Shown: positions 1 through 6,696, counted from the first letter of the stretch. The stretch: 8,347 bases of DNA from an uncultured Pseudorhodoferax sp. (GCA_913776795.1 CAJYRH010000600.1:1-8347), one strand, 5' to 3'. Translations and numbers: made by a program. The notes: generated by a model not told the origin, from the sequence alone.

Positions 1-344
1 GGGTACAGGTGCGGCGCCAGCAGCGTGGGCGTGGCCAGCATCATGAGGCTGTGGCCGTCGGGTGCCATCCGCGCCAGGGCTGCGGCGGCGATGGAGCCCG
101 AGGCGCCGGGCCGGTTCTCCACGATGACGGTCTGCTGGAGGATCTCGCCCATCTTCTGGCCCACGATGCGCGAGGCTGTGTCGGTGGGCCCGCCGGGCGG
201 GAAGGGCACGTACAGCGTGATGAGCTTGCCCGGGAAGCCCTGGGCCCGCCCGGCCAGCGGCGCCAGTGCGGCGCCGAAGGCCAGGGCCGTGAGGCTGCGG
301 CGGGTGATGCGGGAAGAGGCGGAACGGTTCGGCAGATCGGTCAT
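1..344 (-). CDS. Bug/TctC family tripartite tricarboxylate transporter substrate-binding protein, N-terminal part
   Basis: This gene is cut by the left window edge; 114 residues are visible of a family usually about 320 long. Bug proteins are periplasmic binders of carboxylates and other small organic anions. Residues 1-35 look like an export signal: an arginine pair at 15-16 (ITRRSLTAL, Tat-like), a hydrophobic stretch at about 18-31 and a likely cleavage site after GRA at 32-34. The mature part shows the family's early motifs: VPFPPGGPTDTASR (46-59), VIVENRPGASGS (73-84) and PDGHSLM (95-101). The start is constrained because an in-frame stop lies five codons upstream (357-359), leaving only this ATG or the adjacent TTG. 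No good Shine-Dalgarno sequence precedes it. It lies 30 bases after the CoA-transferase stop, so co-transcription is likely. Family membership is clear; the ligand is not, although the neighbours suggest a dicarboxylate. Whether TctA/TctB membrane partners follow cannot be seen. Confidence 0.9.
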   Translation of the reverse strand, partial: MTDLPNRSASSRITRRSLTALAFGAALAPLAGRAQGFPGKLITLYVPFPPGGPTDTASRIVGQKMGEILQQTVIVENRPGASGSIAAAALARMAPDGHSLMMLATPTLLAPHLY

Positions 345-374
345 CAAGGGAAAAGGTCAGGACGAAAAAGAAAA

Positions 375-1538
375 TCAGCCCAGCCACTCGCGCAGCACGG
401 CGTCGCGGTCGGCGCCGAGCTGTGGCGGTGGGCGGCGCACGGGCATGCGTTCGCCGTCGATGCGGTAGGGCGGTGCCAGCACATGGGTGGTGCCGGCCAC
501 GGGGTGGGGCTGCTCGGTGACCAGCCCGCCGTCCCGGGTGCGCTGCGAGGTCAGTGCCTCGTGCAGGCCCAGCACTTCGCCGCACGGAATGCCCGCCTTG
601 CTCATCGCCGCGATCAGCTGGTCGCGCGGCCGGCTGCCGATCTCCTTGTAGAGCTCTGGCAGCAGCGTGGCGCGGTTCTGGCCGCGGCCCAGGTTGGTCT
701 TGTAGCGTTCGTCGGCGGCCAGGTCTGGGCGCTGCAGCGCGTCGACGCACAGTCGCTCGAACTGCGCGTTGTTGCCCACGCTGATGATGACCGGTCCGTC
801 GGACGCCTCGAACACGCCGTAGGGCACGATGGACGGATGGGCGTTGCCGTACTTGGGCGGGTCCTCGCCCAGGTGCAGTGCCTCCAGGCCGCTGTAGGCC
901 GTGATCATGAGGCCGCAGTCGTACAGCGCCATCTCCACGTGGCGGCCGGTGCCGGTCTTCTCGCGCTGGTACAGCGCGGCGAGCACGGCCTGGGCACTGG
1001 CCATGCCGGTCATGAGGTCGACCGCGGCGATGCCGAACTTCAGCGGGCCCTGGCCTTCCTCGCCGTTCATCGCCATGATGCCGGCCTGGCCCTGGATCAC
1101 GAGGTCGTAGCCGGGGCGCTTGGCCTCGGGGCCGCCGCGGTTGTAGCCCGTGACCGAGACGTAGACCAGGCGCGGGTTGATGGCGCGCAGCTGCTCGTAG
1201 CCCAGGCCCATCTTCTCCATGCCGCCGGTCTTGAAGTTCTGCACCAGCACATCGGCCTTGGCGACCAGCTGGCGCGCCATGTCCTGGCCCTCGGCCGTGG
1301 CCAGGTCCAGCGCGATGGACCGCTTGTTGCGGTTCATGCTGTTGAAGTAGGTGGTCTCGGTCTTGCCGACGCGGATGCCCCAGTCGCGCGTGTCGTCGCC
1401 GCGCTGGGGATGCTCGATCTTGACAACGTCGGCGCCGAAATCGCCGAGCACCTGGGCGCACAGCGGGCCGGCCAGCACGCGCGAGAAGTCCAGCACGCGC
1501 ACGCCGGCCAGTGGCAGTCCAGGGGAAGTTGCGGTCAT
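375..1538 (-). CDS. Family III CoA-transferase (CaiB/BaiF), probably succinyl-CoA:dicarboxylate CoA-transferase
   Basis: This 387-residue cytoplasmic enzyme should move CoA from a donor such as succinyl-CoA to a free carboxylate, activating the substrate without ATP. Family marks include LDFSRVLAGPLCAQVLGDFGADVVKIE near 16-42, GDDTRDWG (47-54), NRNKRSIALDL (69-79) and GYNRGGP (131-137). Asp174 in AAVDLMTG aligns by eye with catalytic Asp169 of formyl-CoA transferase. Length is normal for the family. A longer reading frame runs upstream, but this ATG is preferred because GGAGA lies about 8 bases before it and conserved sequence begins at LAGVRVLDFSR. Several segments (GDDTR, SIVPYGVF, VGNNAQFERLC, RRPPPQLG) recall human SUGCT, the succinyl-CoA:glutarate CoA-transferase; this comparison is from memory. 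The gene starts 49 bases after the hydratase stop. The placement suggests it replaces the PimA ligase of the related pim operon. The substrate is inferred; a monocarboxylate or other acid remains possible. Confidence 0.9.
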   Translation of the reverse strand: MTATSPGLPLAGVRVLDFSRVLAGPLCAQVLGDFGADVVKIEHPQRGDDTRDWGIRVGKTETTYFNSMNRNKRSIALDLATAEGQDMARQLVAKADVLVQNFKTGGMEKMGLGYEQLRAINPRLVYVSVTGYNRGGPEAKRPGYDLVIQGQAGIMAMNGEEGQGPLKFGIAAVDLMTGMASAQAVLAALYQREKTGTGRHVEMALYDCGLMITAYSGLEALHLGEDPPKYGNAHPSIVPYGVFEASDGPVIISVGNNAQFERLCVDALQRPDLAADERYKTNLGRGQNRATLLPELYKEIGSRPRDQLIAAMSKAGIPCGEVLGLHEALTSQRTRDGGLVTEQPHPVAGTTHVLAPPYRIDGERMPVRRPPPQLGADRDAVLREWLG

Positions 1539-1587
1539 GGAAATAGTCTCCGTTCGATGTAAAGGCGCGATTGTCGGTCCCGGCCCT

Positions 1588-2388
1588 TCAACGCCGGCGC
1601 AGCGCGGCGAAGTCCGCCTTGCGCTTGCCGAGGAAGGCTCCGATGCCCTCCTGCGCCTCGTCGTCGCCCTGGCTCTCGACCATCGAGGCGGCCTCCAGCT
1701 CCAGTTGCTCGTCCAGCGTGCGGGCGTGGGCGCCGCGGCACAGTGCCTTGATGCGTGCGCTGGCACGGGCCGGTCCCTCGGCCAGCTGCGCGCCGAGCGC
1801 AATGGCGGCGGCCTCCGCCTGGCCGGCATCGACCAGCCGGTTGACCGCCCCCAACGCATGCAGGCGTTCGGCCGTGACGCGCTCGCCCGTGAGGCACAGC
1901 TCGGTCAGCAGCTGGCGCGAGACGAACTCCGCGAGGAACGAGGTCAGGCCGCCATCGGGCGTCAGGCCGACCTTGATGTAGGTCGCGCTGAAGAACGCGG
2001 TGCGCGAGGACACCAGCAGGTCGCAGGCCAGCGCCACCGACAGGCCGGCCCCGGCCGCGCCACCCTCGACGGCGGCGACCACGGGCTTGCTGCTCTCACG
2101 CAGGCGGCGCACGAAACCGTGCAGCAGTTCCAGGCGTTCGCGGCGCTCGTGCGGGGCCATGTCCCGGCGCGTGATGAGCTGGTTCAGGTTGCCGCCGGCG
2201 CAGAAGAAGTTGCCGGCGCCCGTCAGCACCACGGCACCGATGGTGGGGTCGGCTTCTGCGTCGGCCAGCGCCTGCGTGGCGGCGGTGTAGAACTCGGCCG
2301 AGAGCGCATTGCGCGCGGCGGGGTTGTTGTTGACGAGGACCAGCACGGCGCCTTCGCGGCGCGTGAGCAGGGCGGGTTGGGTGGTCAT
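1588..2388 (-). CDS. Enoyl-CoA hydratase/isomerase (crotonase family), PaaG/ECI-like active site
   Basis: This 266-residue protein has the crotonase fold. The oxyanion-hole segments are FFCAGGNL (61-68) and GGAAGAGLSVALACD (109-123). The C-terminal part ends at GAFLGKRKADF (250-260), a common end for enoyl-CoA hydratases. The two catalytic glutamates of rat mitochondrial crotonase (Glu144 and Glu164) align by eye with Ser117 and Tyr137, so both are absent. Asp145 in GLTPDGG sits where PaaG and delta3,delta2-enoyl-CoA isomerases carry their single acid. The likely role is therefore shifting a double bond, or a specialised hydration, while the FadB-like protein supplies ordinary hydratase activity. 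By position it corresponds to PimE. A strong GGAGGAG at 2396-2402, seven bases before the ATG, fixes the start. It is separated from the upstream dehydrogenase by an unusually long 452-base gap, so it may have a promoter of its own, though none is visible. Family assignment is secure; the precise reaction is not. Confidence 0.9.
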   Translation of the reverse strand: MTTQPALLTRREGAVLVLVNNNPAARNALSAEFYTAATQALADAEADPTIGAVVLTGAGNFFCAGGNLNQLITRRDMAPHERRERLELLHGFVRRLRESSKPVVAAVEGGAAGAGLSVALACDLLVSSRTAFFSATYIKVGLTPDGGLTSFLAEFVSRQLLTELCLTGERVTAERLHALGAVNRLVDAGQAEAAAIALGAQLAEGPARASARIKALCRGAHARTLDEQLELEAASMVESQGDDEAQEGIGAFLGKRKADFAALRRR

Positions 2389-2840
2389 GTTCTTGCTCCT
2401 CCGTTGTGTGGTTGATGTTCAGGCATGCGTGCCTTGCGGCCCAGACGGCAGGCGGCGCAGACACGCGTTCTCCGGGGCACGCTCGCGGGCGCCGTGGGTG
2501 GCTGCGGCAGGGCGTGCTCTCGCGCCACTGGCGCGGCTGGCGGGCCATCTCTGGGCCGCGAATGGCCCCTGCGCCCGCATGTCAGCACCACCTGCCTCAC
2601 GTTGCGCTGGTGCAGGGACGCACGGCCGGCGCGCCCGCACCTGCGCGTCACCATGGTGTCGGGCGGTGGCAGTGGGCCTGCGGGCGCAGGCCCCATTCGC
2701 GATGGCGAGATGCTGGTCTGGCCTTCCGCCGGTGTTCAAGGGCGTGCGTCCAGCACGCAGCTGCCGGTTTCCGCGCGCGTGGGCCGGAGAACGCAGGCAC
2801 GCTGCCGCCGCCTTTGCGCTCCCTGAAACCCACGCCAGAT
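2389..2840. repeat. Long intergenic gap holding a diverged inverted duplication (arms about 2451-2627 and 2631-2810)
   Basis: This 452-base gap lies between the dehydrogenase small subunit and the hydratase. I recognise no gene in it. It is organised as an imperfect inverted repeat around position 2629. The clearest pairs are 2558-2579 against 2679-2700 (20 of 22 bases complementary), 2464-2482 against 2777-2795 (16 of 19, including CCGGAGAACGC at 2784-2794) and a weaker match of 2604-2616 against 2634-2646. The first two pairs share nearly the same centre, so the whole interval looks like two old copies of one element placed head to head, with poorer matching between these blocks. Only the last bases, with the hydratase Shine-Dalgarno sequence, have an obvious function. 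There is no T-run after a stem, so a standard intrinsic terminator is not supported. Open frames crossing the region have arginine/proline-rich translations with no family features. Confidence 0.6.
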
Positions 2841-3977
2841 TCACGCAGCCCGCCCCAGATCGATGTAGCGCTGCAGGTGGAAGTCCTCGTCGCCCAGCTG
2901 GTGGTCGATCATCACGAGGCGTTTGGCGTAGTGCGCCAGCGGCAGCTCCCAGGTCATGCCGATGCCGCCATGCAGCTGGATGGCCTCCTCGGCCACGCGC
3001 GTGCCGATCTTGCCGACGCTGAACTTGGCGGCCGAGAGTGCACGCTCGCGCGCGATGCGGTCGTCGCCGTCGATGGCCGCCGCCGCGTTGATGACGGCCG
3101 AGCGCGCCTGCTCGACCTCGATCAGCAGGTCGGCCATGCGGTGCTGCAGGGCCTGGAAGCTGCCGATCGGCACGCCGAACTGCTTGCGCGTGCGCAGGTA
3201 CTCCAGCGTGTCGCGCTTGGCCACTTCCATGGCCCCCAGTGACTCGGCCGCCAGCGCCAGCAGGCCCCAGCCCGTGGCGTGCTCCAGCACGTCCGCGCCG
3301 GCGCCTTCGCTGCCCAGCAGCGCATCGGCGCCGACCTGCACGTTTTCCAGCGTGAGTTCGGCCGCACGGCCGCCGTCGATCTTCGGATAGCCGCGCCAGC
3401 CGATGCCCTTGGCGTCGCCCGGCACGAGGAACAGCGAGATGCCCTGCACATCGCCCACGTTGCCGGACGTGCGCGCGGACACCAGCAGCAGCCCGGCACG
3501 CTGGCCCTGCTGCACCACGGCCTTGGCGCCGTTCAGCACCCAGCCGTTGCCGCTTTTCTCGGCGCGCGTGACGACCTGCGTGGGCTCGTAGTGGCTGCCC
3601 GGCTCCTCGTGCGCGAGCGCGGCCACGGTGCTGCCGTCCACGAGGCCGGCGATGCGCTCGTGCTGCGTGCTGCTTCCGGCCTGCGCGATGGCGCGGCCGA
3701 CGACGAGTGCGCCCAGGAAGGGTTCGACCACGAGCCCCTTGCCCAGGCTCTCGAAGACCACGGCCACGTCGAAGCCGCCGCCGCCGAAGCCGCCCACGGA
3801 TTCGGGGAACAGCGCGCCCAGCGCGCCGATCTCGGCCAGTTGGTTCCAATGCTTGTCGCTGCAGCCCTGTTCGCTGAAGGCGATGTGGTCGCGCTCGACG
3901 AAGCCGTACTGCTCGGCCAGGTAGCGGTCCAGCGAGTCCGCCAGCATGCGGCGGTCTTCGGTGTGTGTGAAGTTCAT
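2841..3977 (-). CDS. pimD: Acyl-CoA dehydrogenase, PimD-like small subunit (catalytic-glutamate subunit)
   Basis: This 378-residue flavoenzyme subunit should take part in alpha,beta-dehydrogenation of an acyl-CoA, probably the CoA ester of a dicarboxylate. The acyl-CoA dehydrogenase fold is shown by FPESVGGFGGGG (57-68), WVLNGAKAVV (146-155), RTRKQFGVPIGSFQALQHRMAD (262-283) and LHGGIGMTWELPLAHY (335-350). Glu344 in MTWELP aligns with the catalytic base of medium-chain acyl-CoA dehydrogenase. Some usual FAD-site features are degenerate: AHEEPGSHYEP (122-132) replaces the T-E-P-G-S-D type motif, VVQQGQ replaces WITNG, and the C-terminal GTSEIQ-type motif is absent. The upstream neighbour keeps these, which suggests an obligate heteromer. 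The frame is open 12 codons further upstream, but this ATG has AAGGA at 3984-3988 with good spacing and matches the usual family start (MNFTHTEDRR). The symbol rests on gene order and subunit features, not a database match. Confidence 0.88.
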   Translation of the reverse strand: MNFTHTEDRRMLADSLDRYLAEQYGFVERDHIAFSEQGCSDKHWNQLAEIGALGALFPESVGGFGGGGFDVAVVFESLGKGLVVEPFLGALVVGRAIAQAGSSTQHERIAGLVDGSTVAALAHEEPGSHYEPTQVVTRAEKSGNGWVLNGAKAVVQQGQRAGLLLVSARTSGNVGDVQGISLFLVPGDAKGIGWRGYPKIDGGRAAELTLENVQVGADALLGSEGAGADVLEHATGWGLLALAAESLGAMEVAKRDTLEYLRTRKQFGVPIGSFQALQHRMADLLIEVEQARSAVINAAAAIDGDDRIARERALSAAKFSVGKIGTRVAEEAIQLHGGIGMTWELPLAHYAKRLVMIDHQLGDEDFHLQRYIDLGRAA

Positions 3978-4007
3978 GACGATTCCTTGATGTTCAGCGG
4001 AGCGCGC

Positions 4008-4141
4008 GTGCACGCGGCTCTGGAGGCCGCGGAGCAGGCCGTGCCAGCGCAGCCGCGGAACCGGCTCTGCCGGACCGCCGGGTGCGCCCCCTCGAGGGGG
4101 GATGCGCGCACACGCAGTGGGCGCGAAACGGGGGTGGTCAT
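4008..4141 (-). repeat. Stop-codon-linked intergenic repeat, copy A
   Basis: This is one of two related copies in the window; the other is at 5371-5509. The stretch shared by both without gaps runs from 4025 to the end of the palindrome at 4100. The last 16 bases, 4126-4141, are identical in both and contain the TGA stop of the upstream dehydrogenase gene (4138-4140). Structures seen: a perfect 14-base palindrome CCCCCTCGAGGGGG (4087-4100), a 5-bp hairpin at 4061-4073 with a TCT loop, a 5-bp stem 4105-4109/4121-4125 around an ACACGCAGTGG loop, and a weaker stem 4013-4018/4026-4031. It fills most of the gap between the two dehydrogenase genes. No U-tract follows a stem, so classical termination is not supported; a role in mRNA stability or attenuation is inference. 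I believe this belongs to a family common in Comamonadaceae. Confidence 0.8.
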
Positions 4142-5334
4142 AAGCCCAGGATCATCTTGGAGATGATGTTCTTCTGGATCTCGTTGGAGCCGCCGAAGAT
4201 CGACAGCTTGCGGTAGTTGAAGTAGCTGGCTGCGGCCGTGGCGGCACCCTCGGGGCCGAGCGGCTCGCCGCCGTAGCCTTCGTGGAATGCGGCCTCGACA
4301 TAGGGCGCGGCATAGGGCCCCATGGCGCGGCGGATCAGCGACAGCATCTCCTGGCGCAGCTCGGTGCCGCGGATCTTGAGCATGGAGCTTTCCGCGCCCG
4401 GCACGCCGCCACCGGCGACAGCGGCCAGCACGCGCAGGTTGGTGGTCTTCATGTTCTCCAGGTCGATCTCGACCCGGGCCATGCGCGCGGCGAACAGTGG
4501 GTCCTGGTCGAGCGGCTTGCCGTTCTTGAGCACCTTGGCGGCGATGACCCTGAGCTTTTCCATCGTGGCCACGCAGTAGCCCACGCCCGCGATGCCGGTG
4601 CGCTCGTAGGTCAGCAGGTACTTGGCGTAGGTCCAGCCCTTGTTTTCTTCGCCGACGAGGTTTTCCACGGGCACCTTCACGTCGGTGAAAAACACCTCGT
4701 TGACCTCGCGGTCGCCGTCCAGCGTGCGGATCGGGCGCAGCTCCACGCCGGGCGCCTTCATGTCCATCAGCAGGAAGCTGATGCCCGACTGGGCCTTGGC
4801 CTCGCGGTCGGTGCGCACCAGGCTGAAGATCTTGTCGGCGTGCTGGCCCTGGGTGGTCCAGGTCTTCTGGCCGTTGACGATGTAGTGGTCGCCCTGGCGC
4901 ACGGCCGTGGTCTTGATCGAGGCCAGGTCCGAACCGGCGCCGGGTTCGCTGTAGCCCTGGCACCACCAGTCCTCGCCACTCAGGATGCGCGGCAGGTAGT
5001 AATCCTTGTGCGCCTGGCTGCCGTACTTGATGAGCACCGGCCCCAGCATGCTCACGCCGAAGGGCACGATGCGCGGGCCGCCGGCCAGGCAGCACTCGGT
5101 GTCGAAAATGAACTTCTCGACCGCCGAGAAACCCGGGCCGCCGTATTGCTTGGGCCAGTGGTAGGCCAGCCAGCCGCGCGATTGCAGGATGGCGTGCCAC
5201 TCCTCCTGGTCCGCCTTGGTCAGGCGCTGGCCCGCCTTGACCTTGTCGGAAATGCGCGTGGGCAGCTTGTCTTGGAGGAAGCTGCGCACATCGTCACGGA
5301 AGGCGCGTTCCTCGGGCGTGAAGTTCAGGTCCAT
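4138..5334 (-). CDS. pimC: Acyl-CoA dehydrogenase, PimC-like large subunit (FAD-motif subunit)
   Basis: This 398-residue protein closely resembles what I recall of R. palustris PimC, the large subunit of pimeloyl-CoA dehydrogenase. Visible features are MDLNFTPEERAFRDDVR (1-17), WPKQYGGPG (60-68), EDWWCQGYSEPGAGSDLAS (121-139; the FAD/substrate motif), GQKTWTTQGQHAD (155-167), LVGEENKGW (226-234) and FGGSNEIQKNIISKMILGL (380-398). The region where other family members carry the catalytic glutamate is alanine-rich (GAATAAAS, 363-370), and the RxxFG motif is replaced by KNGKPLDQDP (270-279). The small subunit supplies both missing elements. This ATG is chosen because GGAGA (5339-5343) precedes it and the protein then begins like PimC; the 27 further open codons upstream overlap repeat copy B. 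Its TGA stop forms the edge of repeat copy A. The oxidised substrate is probably a dicarboxyl-CoA, but this is inferred from gene order and resemblance. Confidence 0.92.
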   Translation of the reverse strand: MDLNFTPEERAFRDDVRSFLQDKLPTRISDKVKAGQRLTKADQEEWHAILQSRGWLAYHWPKQYGGPGFSAVEKFIFDTECCLAGGPRIVPFGVSMLGPVLIKYGSQAHKDYYLPRILSGEDWWCQGYSEPGAGSDLASIKTTAVRQGDHYIVNGQKTWTTQGQHADKIFSLVRTDREAKAQSGISFLLMDMKAPGVELRPIRTLDGDREVNEVFFTDVKVPVENLVGEENKGWTYAKYLLTYERTGIAGVGYCVATMEKLRVIAAKVLKNGKPLDQDPLFAARMARVEIDLENMKTTNLRVLAAVAGGGVPGAESSMLKIRGTELRQEMLSLIRRAMGPYAAPYVEAAFHEGYGGEPLGPEGAATAAASYFNYRKLSIFGGSNEIQKNIISKMILGL

Positions 5335-5370
5335 AAATTCTCCATGTCGGTTGTCGCTGGCTGTGGCTGG

Positions 5371-5509
5371 CGTGCCGCGGTGCCGATGGCCGCGGAGCAG
5401 GCCATGCCAGTGCACCCGCGGAGCTGGCTCTGCCAGGCCGCTGGGTGCGCCCCCTGGAGGGGGGATGGGATGGCTACACGCAGTGAGCCATCCAAACGGG
5501 GGTGGTCAT
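5371..5509 (-). repeat. Stop-codon-linked intergenic repeat, copy B
   Basis: This is the second copy of the element at 4008-4141, in the same orientation, filling most of the gap between the thiolase and the dehydrogenase large subunit. The most conserved block starts at GGCCGCGGAGCAGGCC (5388-5403). The copy carries CCCCCTGGAGGGGG (5450-5463), a 5-bp hairpin with a TCT loop at 5424-5436, and a perfect 8-bp stem GGATGGCT/AGCCATCC (5468-5475/5486-5493) closing the loop ACACGCAGTG. The end at 5494-5509 is identical to copy A and includes the thiolase TGA (5506-5508). A weaker CCGCGG/CCGCGG stem lies at 5375-5380/5390-5395. Differences from copy A include paired changes that keep the hairpins intact. 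Confidence 0.8.
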
Positions 5510-6696
5510 GCATAAATCTCGAACAACCCGGCAGCGCCCATGCCACCGGCGATGCACATGGAAACCACGGCGTACTTGGCCTTGCGGCGGCGGCCTTCCA
5601 GCAGCACATGGCCCGCCAGGCGCGCGCCCGTCATGCCGAAGGGGTGGCCGATGGAGATGGCGCCGCCGTTCACGTTGAGCTTCTCGTGCGGGATGCCGAG
5701 CTGCTGCTGGCAGTAGATGGCCTGCGAGGCGAAGGCTTCGTTCAGTTCCCACAGGTCGATGTCGTCCACGGTCAGGCCGTGGCGCTTCAGGAGCTTGGGA
5801 ATGGCGTAGACCGGGCCGATGCCCATCTCGTCGGGCTCGCAGCCGGCCACGGCGAAGCCGCGGAACGCGCCCAGGGGTTGGAGGCCCAGGCGCTCGGCTT
5901 CCCTGGCCTCGACTACCACGCAGGCCGATGCGCCGTCGGAGAGCTGCGGGGCATTGCCGGCGGTGATGAACTGGTCGGGCGCGCGCACGGGCTGGAGCTT
6001 GGCCAGCGCCTCGTAGGTGGTGCCGGGGCGGTTGCAGTTGTCCATGGTGGCCGTCACCTCGCGGTGCGTGACGGCCTTGGTCTCCTTGTCGGTCACCGCC
6101 ATGGTGGTGGTGCAGGGCACGATCTCGTCGTTGTAGATGCCGGCTTTCTGCGCCACTTCGGTGCGGCGCTGGCTCTCGGCCGAGAAACGGTCCTGCGCCT
6201 CGCGGCTGATGTGGTAGCGCGCGGCCACGATGTCGGCCGTTTCGATCATGGCCATGTACAGGGCCGGCTTGTGCTCCACGAGCCAGGGGTCCATGCCCGA
6301 ATCGCCGCTGTCGGTGGCGCTGCGCGTGCGGATCTGCGAGATGCTTTCCACGCCGCCCGCCACGATGGCGGGGGCGCCGGCCATGATGGCGCCGGCTGCG
6401 CTGGCGATCGCCTGCAGGCCCGAGGCGCAGAAGCGGCTCACCGTCTGGCCCGCCACCTCGAGCGGCAGGCCGGCACGCAGCGCGACCTGGCGGCCGATGT
6501 TGCGGCCGGTCGTGCCCTCGGGGTAGCCCGTGCCCATGATCACGTCCTCGATCAGGGCGGGTTCCAGGCCCGAGCGCTCGACCGCGGCCTTGACGGCGAA
6601 CGCGGCCAGCGTGGGGCCGGGCGTGATGTTGAATTCGCCGCGGTGCGACTTGGTCAGCGGCGTGCGGGCGGTAGAAACGATGACGGCTTCGCGCAT
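5506..6696 (-). CDS. Acetyl-CoA C-acyltransferase (thiolase)
   Basis: This 396-residue thiolase should cleave 3-oxoacyl-CoA with free CoA to give acetyl-CoA and a shortened acyl-CoA, the last step of the beta-oxidation cycle. All catalytic parts are visible: the nucleophilic Cys90 in [15 protein letters not shown] (319-322), His351 in GHPFGMTG and Cys381 in [11 protein letters not shown]. The N-terminus [13 protein letters not shown] is typical of the family and the length is normal. GGAGA at 6703-6707 precedes the chosen ATG; the same frame stays open far upstream through the next gene but only as a shadow. It begins 38 bases after the FadB-like stop, indicating one transcript. It corresponds in position to PimB of the pim operon. 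Substrate range cannot be read directly; a degradative thiolase fits better than a biosynthetic acetoacetyl-CoA thiolase because of its beta-oxidation neighbours. Confidence 0.94.
   Translation of the reverse strand: MREAVIVSTARTPLTKSHRGEFNITPGPTLAAFAVKAAVERSGLEPALIEDVIMGTGYPEGTTGRNIGRQVALRAGLPLEVAGQTVSRFCASGLQAIASAAGAIMAGAPAIVAGGVESISQIRTRSATDSGDSGMDPWLVEHKPALYMAMIETADIVAARYHISREAQDRFSAESQRRTEVAQKAGIYNDEIVPCTTTMAVTDKETKAVTHREVTATMDNCNRPGTTYEALAKLQPVRAPDQFITAGNAPQLSDGASACVVVEAREAERLGLQPLGAFRGFAVAGCEPDEMGIGPVYAIPKLLKRHGLTVDDIDLWELNEAFASQAIYCQQQLGIPHEKLNVNGGAISIGHPFGMTGARLAGHVLLEGRRRKAKYAVVSMCIAGGMGAAGLFEIYA

Noticed and set aside
9..1562. A plus-strand open frame of 517 codons opposite the Bug and CoA-transferase genes
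   Set aside because: It mirrors the strong minus-strand genes, has no recognisable domain, and its His/Ala/Gly-rich translation is typical of an antisense shadow.
2385..2696. A possible small protein (103 codons) in the long intergenic gap
   Set aside because: The translation is Arg/Pro-rich with no known feature and overlaps the centre of the inverted duplication; no supporting ribosome site was seen.
2389..2840. Remnant of an insertion sequence or transposase gene in the long gap
   Set aside because: Despite the inverted arms, no transposase-like translation, target-site duplication or sharp terminal repeat could be identified.
2419..3849. A minus-strand frame of 476 codons overlapping the dehydrogenase small subunit and running into the long gap
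   Set aside because: It is out of frame with the clear dehydrogenase gene and gives an Arg/Ala/Gly-rich translation with no motif.
4087..4100. The CCCCCTCGAGGGGG palindrome as an intrinsic terminator
   Set aside because: No T-run follows on the transcribed strand and genes of the same pathway continue immediately downstream; it is better described as part of the repeat.
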